Origin: Rhodospirillales bacterium
GTDB lineage: Bacteria; Pseudomonadota; Gammaproteobacteria; Steroidobacterales; Rariloculaceae
Assembly: GCA_024640665.1 (NCBI GenBank)
Contig: JAHEEO010000182.1
Location: 1-6,334 of the forward strand
Length of the DNA: 6,334 bases
Reading direction: 5' to 3'
The first letter of the stretch is position 1. Each line of letters starts with the position of its first letter. Under the pieces are notes generated by a model. That model saw only the letters and a list, made by a program, of their open reading frames with translations. It was not told where the DNA came from and ran no database searches. Made by a program: the position numbers and the translations under genes. Of this stretch, positions 5,423 through 6,334 are shown piece by piece.

Positions 5423-6334
5423 TCAAAATTCCGCTTACGATTTGGGCAACCTTGTCTATGTCTTTTGTATTGTGCTGCGCGGAGAATGCAAAGCGCAGGC
5501 GCGCAGTGCCGCGGGCAACAGTCGGTGGGCGGATCGCCGGCACAAAATATCCCGCATCAAGCAAGCGCTCGCTGGCAGTCAGCGCTCTTTCTGCGCTACC
5601 GAGTATTAGCGGAACAATTGCAGAGCGAGCGGTATCTGCACCGATCGCCTGGGTAAAGCGCTGCGCGTTTTCGAGTGGACGAATGGTAAGTTCCGGCTGA
5701 GTTTCAATGATCTCCAGTGCTGCTTGCGCTGCAGCCACGGTTCCCGGTGGCAGTCCCGTGGAATAGATAAAAGTCCGCGCTCTATTGCGCAGAAAATCGC
5801 ACACAATCTGACTCGCGCAAACATATCCGCCATAGACACCTACTGCTTTGGAGAGCGTGCCCATCTGCAGGTCGATAATTGTTTGCGACGGCGTCGTAAA
5901 CGTCGAGCCGCGACCGTTGCCCACTACACCGAGTCCATGAGCGTCATCGCACAGCAGCCACGCGGAGTGCCGCTGAGCCAGATTCCTTAACTCATGCAGC
6001 GGCGCCAAATCTCCGTCCATACTGAATACGCCCTCGGTTAGGACGAGAGCGTTACGATGGTGTTGGCGCTGGTTTTGCAATATCTCGGCGCAGTGATCGA
6101 CGTCATTGTGACGAAACTTTTCAAGTCTTGCGCCAGAAAGCTTGGCACCGCTGATCAGGCATGAATGCGAATACTCGTCGAGCAGGATAAGGTCCCGAGA
6201 GCCGGCGAGTGCAGTAACCGTTCCTAGGTTGGTGAGATATCCGCTGCCAAAAACAACTGCGTCCTCCGTTGCTTTCAACCGCGCAAGTGTCCGTTCCAGT
6301 TTTGTGTACTCTGGGTGATTCCCGCTGATCAAAC
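5409..6334 (-). CDS. bioF: 8-amino-7-oxononanoate synthase, C-terminal 308 residues (5' end outside window)
   Basis: BioF is a PLP enzyme that condenses pimeloyl-ACP or pimeloyl-CoA with L-alanine, releasing CO2, to give 8-amino-7-oxononanoate, the first step of biotin ring assembly. The frame is still open at the right edge; the TTG near 6332 is an internal Leu in LISGNHPEY, which corresponds to the V-S-G region of other family members. About 75-80 N-terminal residues are missing compared with the usual length near 385. Motifs present, numbered in the fragment from that Leu: RHNDVDH (74-80), LTEGVFSMDGD (98-108), CDDAHGLGVVG (128-138) with the PLP-contacting Asp129 and His132, TLSKAVGVYGG (159-169) with the PLP lysine Lys162, IYSTGLPP (189-196) and AIRPPTVARGTARLRF (266-281). 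The last motif, together with the adjacent bioD, separates it from the related KBL, ALA synthase and serine palmitoyltransferase enzymes. bioC does not lie between bioF and bioD, unlike the E. coli order. Confidence 0.95.
   Translation of the reverse strand, partial: LISGNHPEYTKLERTLARLKATEDAVVFGSGYLTNLGTVTALAGSRDLILLDEYSHSCLISGAKLSGARLEKFRHNDVDHCAEILQNQRQHHRNALVLTEGVFSMDGDLAPLHELRNLAQRHSAWLLCDDAHGLGVVGNGRGSTFTTPSQTIIDLQMGTLSKAVGVYGGYVCASQIVCDFLRNRARTFIYSTGLPPGTVAAAQAALEIIETQPELTIRPLENAQRFTQAIGADTARSAIVPLILGSAERALTASERLLDAGYFVPAIRPPTVARGTARLRFAFSAQHNTKDIDKVAQIVSGILNAYE

Overview
The window looks like chromosomal DNA of a Gram-negative bacterium, most likely a proteobacterium. The grounds are a Sec-exported OmpA-family protein with a glycine zipper, a TolQ/ExbB-type proton channel subunit and an ordinary biotin operon. 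I cannot resolve the class. The bioF-bioD order without bioC between them, and the BioD P-loop, recall alphaproteobacterial biotin operons, but this is weak evidence. There are no mobile elements, CRISPR arrays or RNA genes that I can see, and coding density is very high.

Left part, + strand (1-3800): a tightly packed operon that enters from upstream. It reads: (i) the C-terminal end of a MotA/TolQ/ExbB proton channel subunit; (ii) a 455-residue protein with a degenerate Hsp70/actin-like N-terminal region and a C-terminal FHA domain; (iii) and (iv) two paralogous von Willebrand factor A (vWA) proteins, each with one N-terminal membrane segment, a coiled coil and a C-terminal vWA domain with a MIDAS metal site. 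Gaps and overlaps are +9, -11 and -4 bases, so the four genes are probably co-transcribed and translationally coupled.

Middle (3801-4714, + strand): a 120-base intergenic gap, then an OmpA-family protein with signal peptide, glycine zipper, coiled coil and peptidoglycan-binding domain. A strong intrinsic terminator closes it.

Right part, - strand (4691-6334): bioF (running off the right edge) followed by an overlapping bioD, convergent with the OmpA gene. The bioD stop codon lies inside the terminator hairpin of the + strand unit. BioF and BioD catalyse the first and third steps of the conserved biotin ring-assembly pathway.

The most interesting content is the left operon. The membrane segment of both vWA proteins carries an F-L-D motif placed like the proton-carrying Asp of TolR, ExbD and MotB. 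There is no conventional ExbD/TolR gene in the visible part. My reading is that the two vWA proteins are the B-type partners of the TolQ-like channel. That would give a proton-driven envelope motor whose output domain is a periplasmic vWA domain, possibly controlled in the cytoplasm by the Hsp70-like/FHA protein and linked to peptidoglycan by the OmpA protein. The architecture is seen in the sequence; the function is inference.
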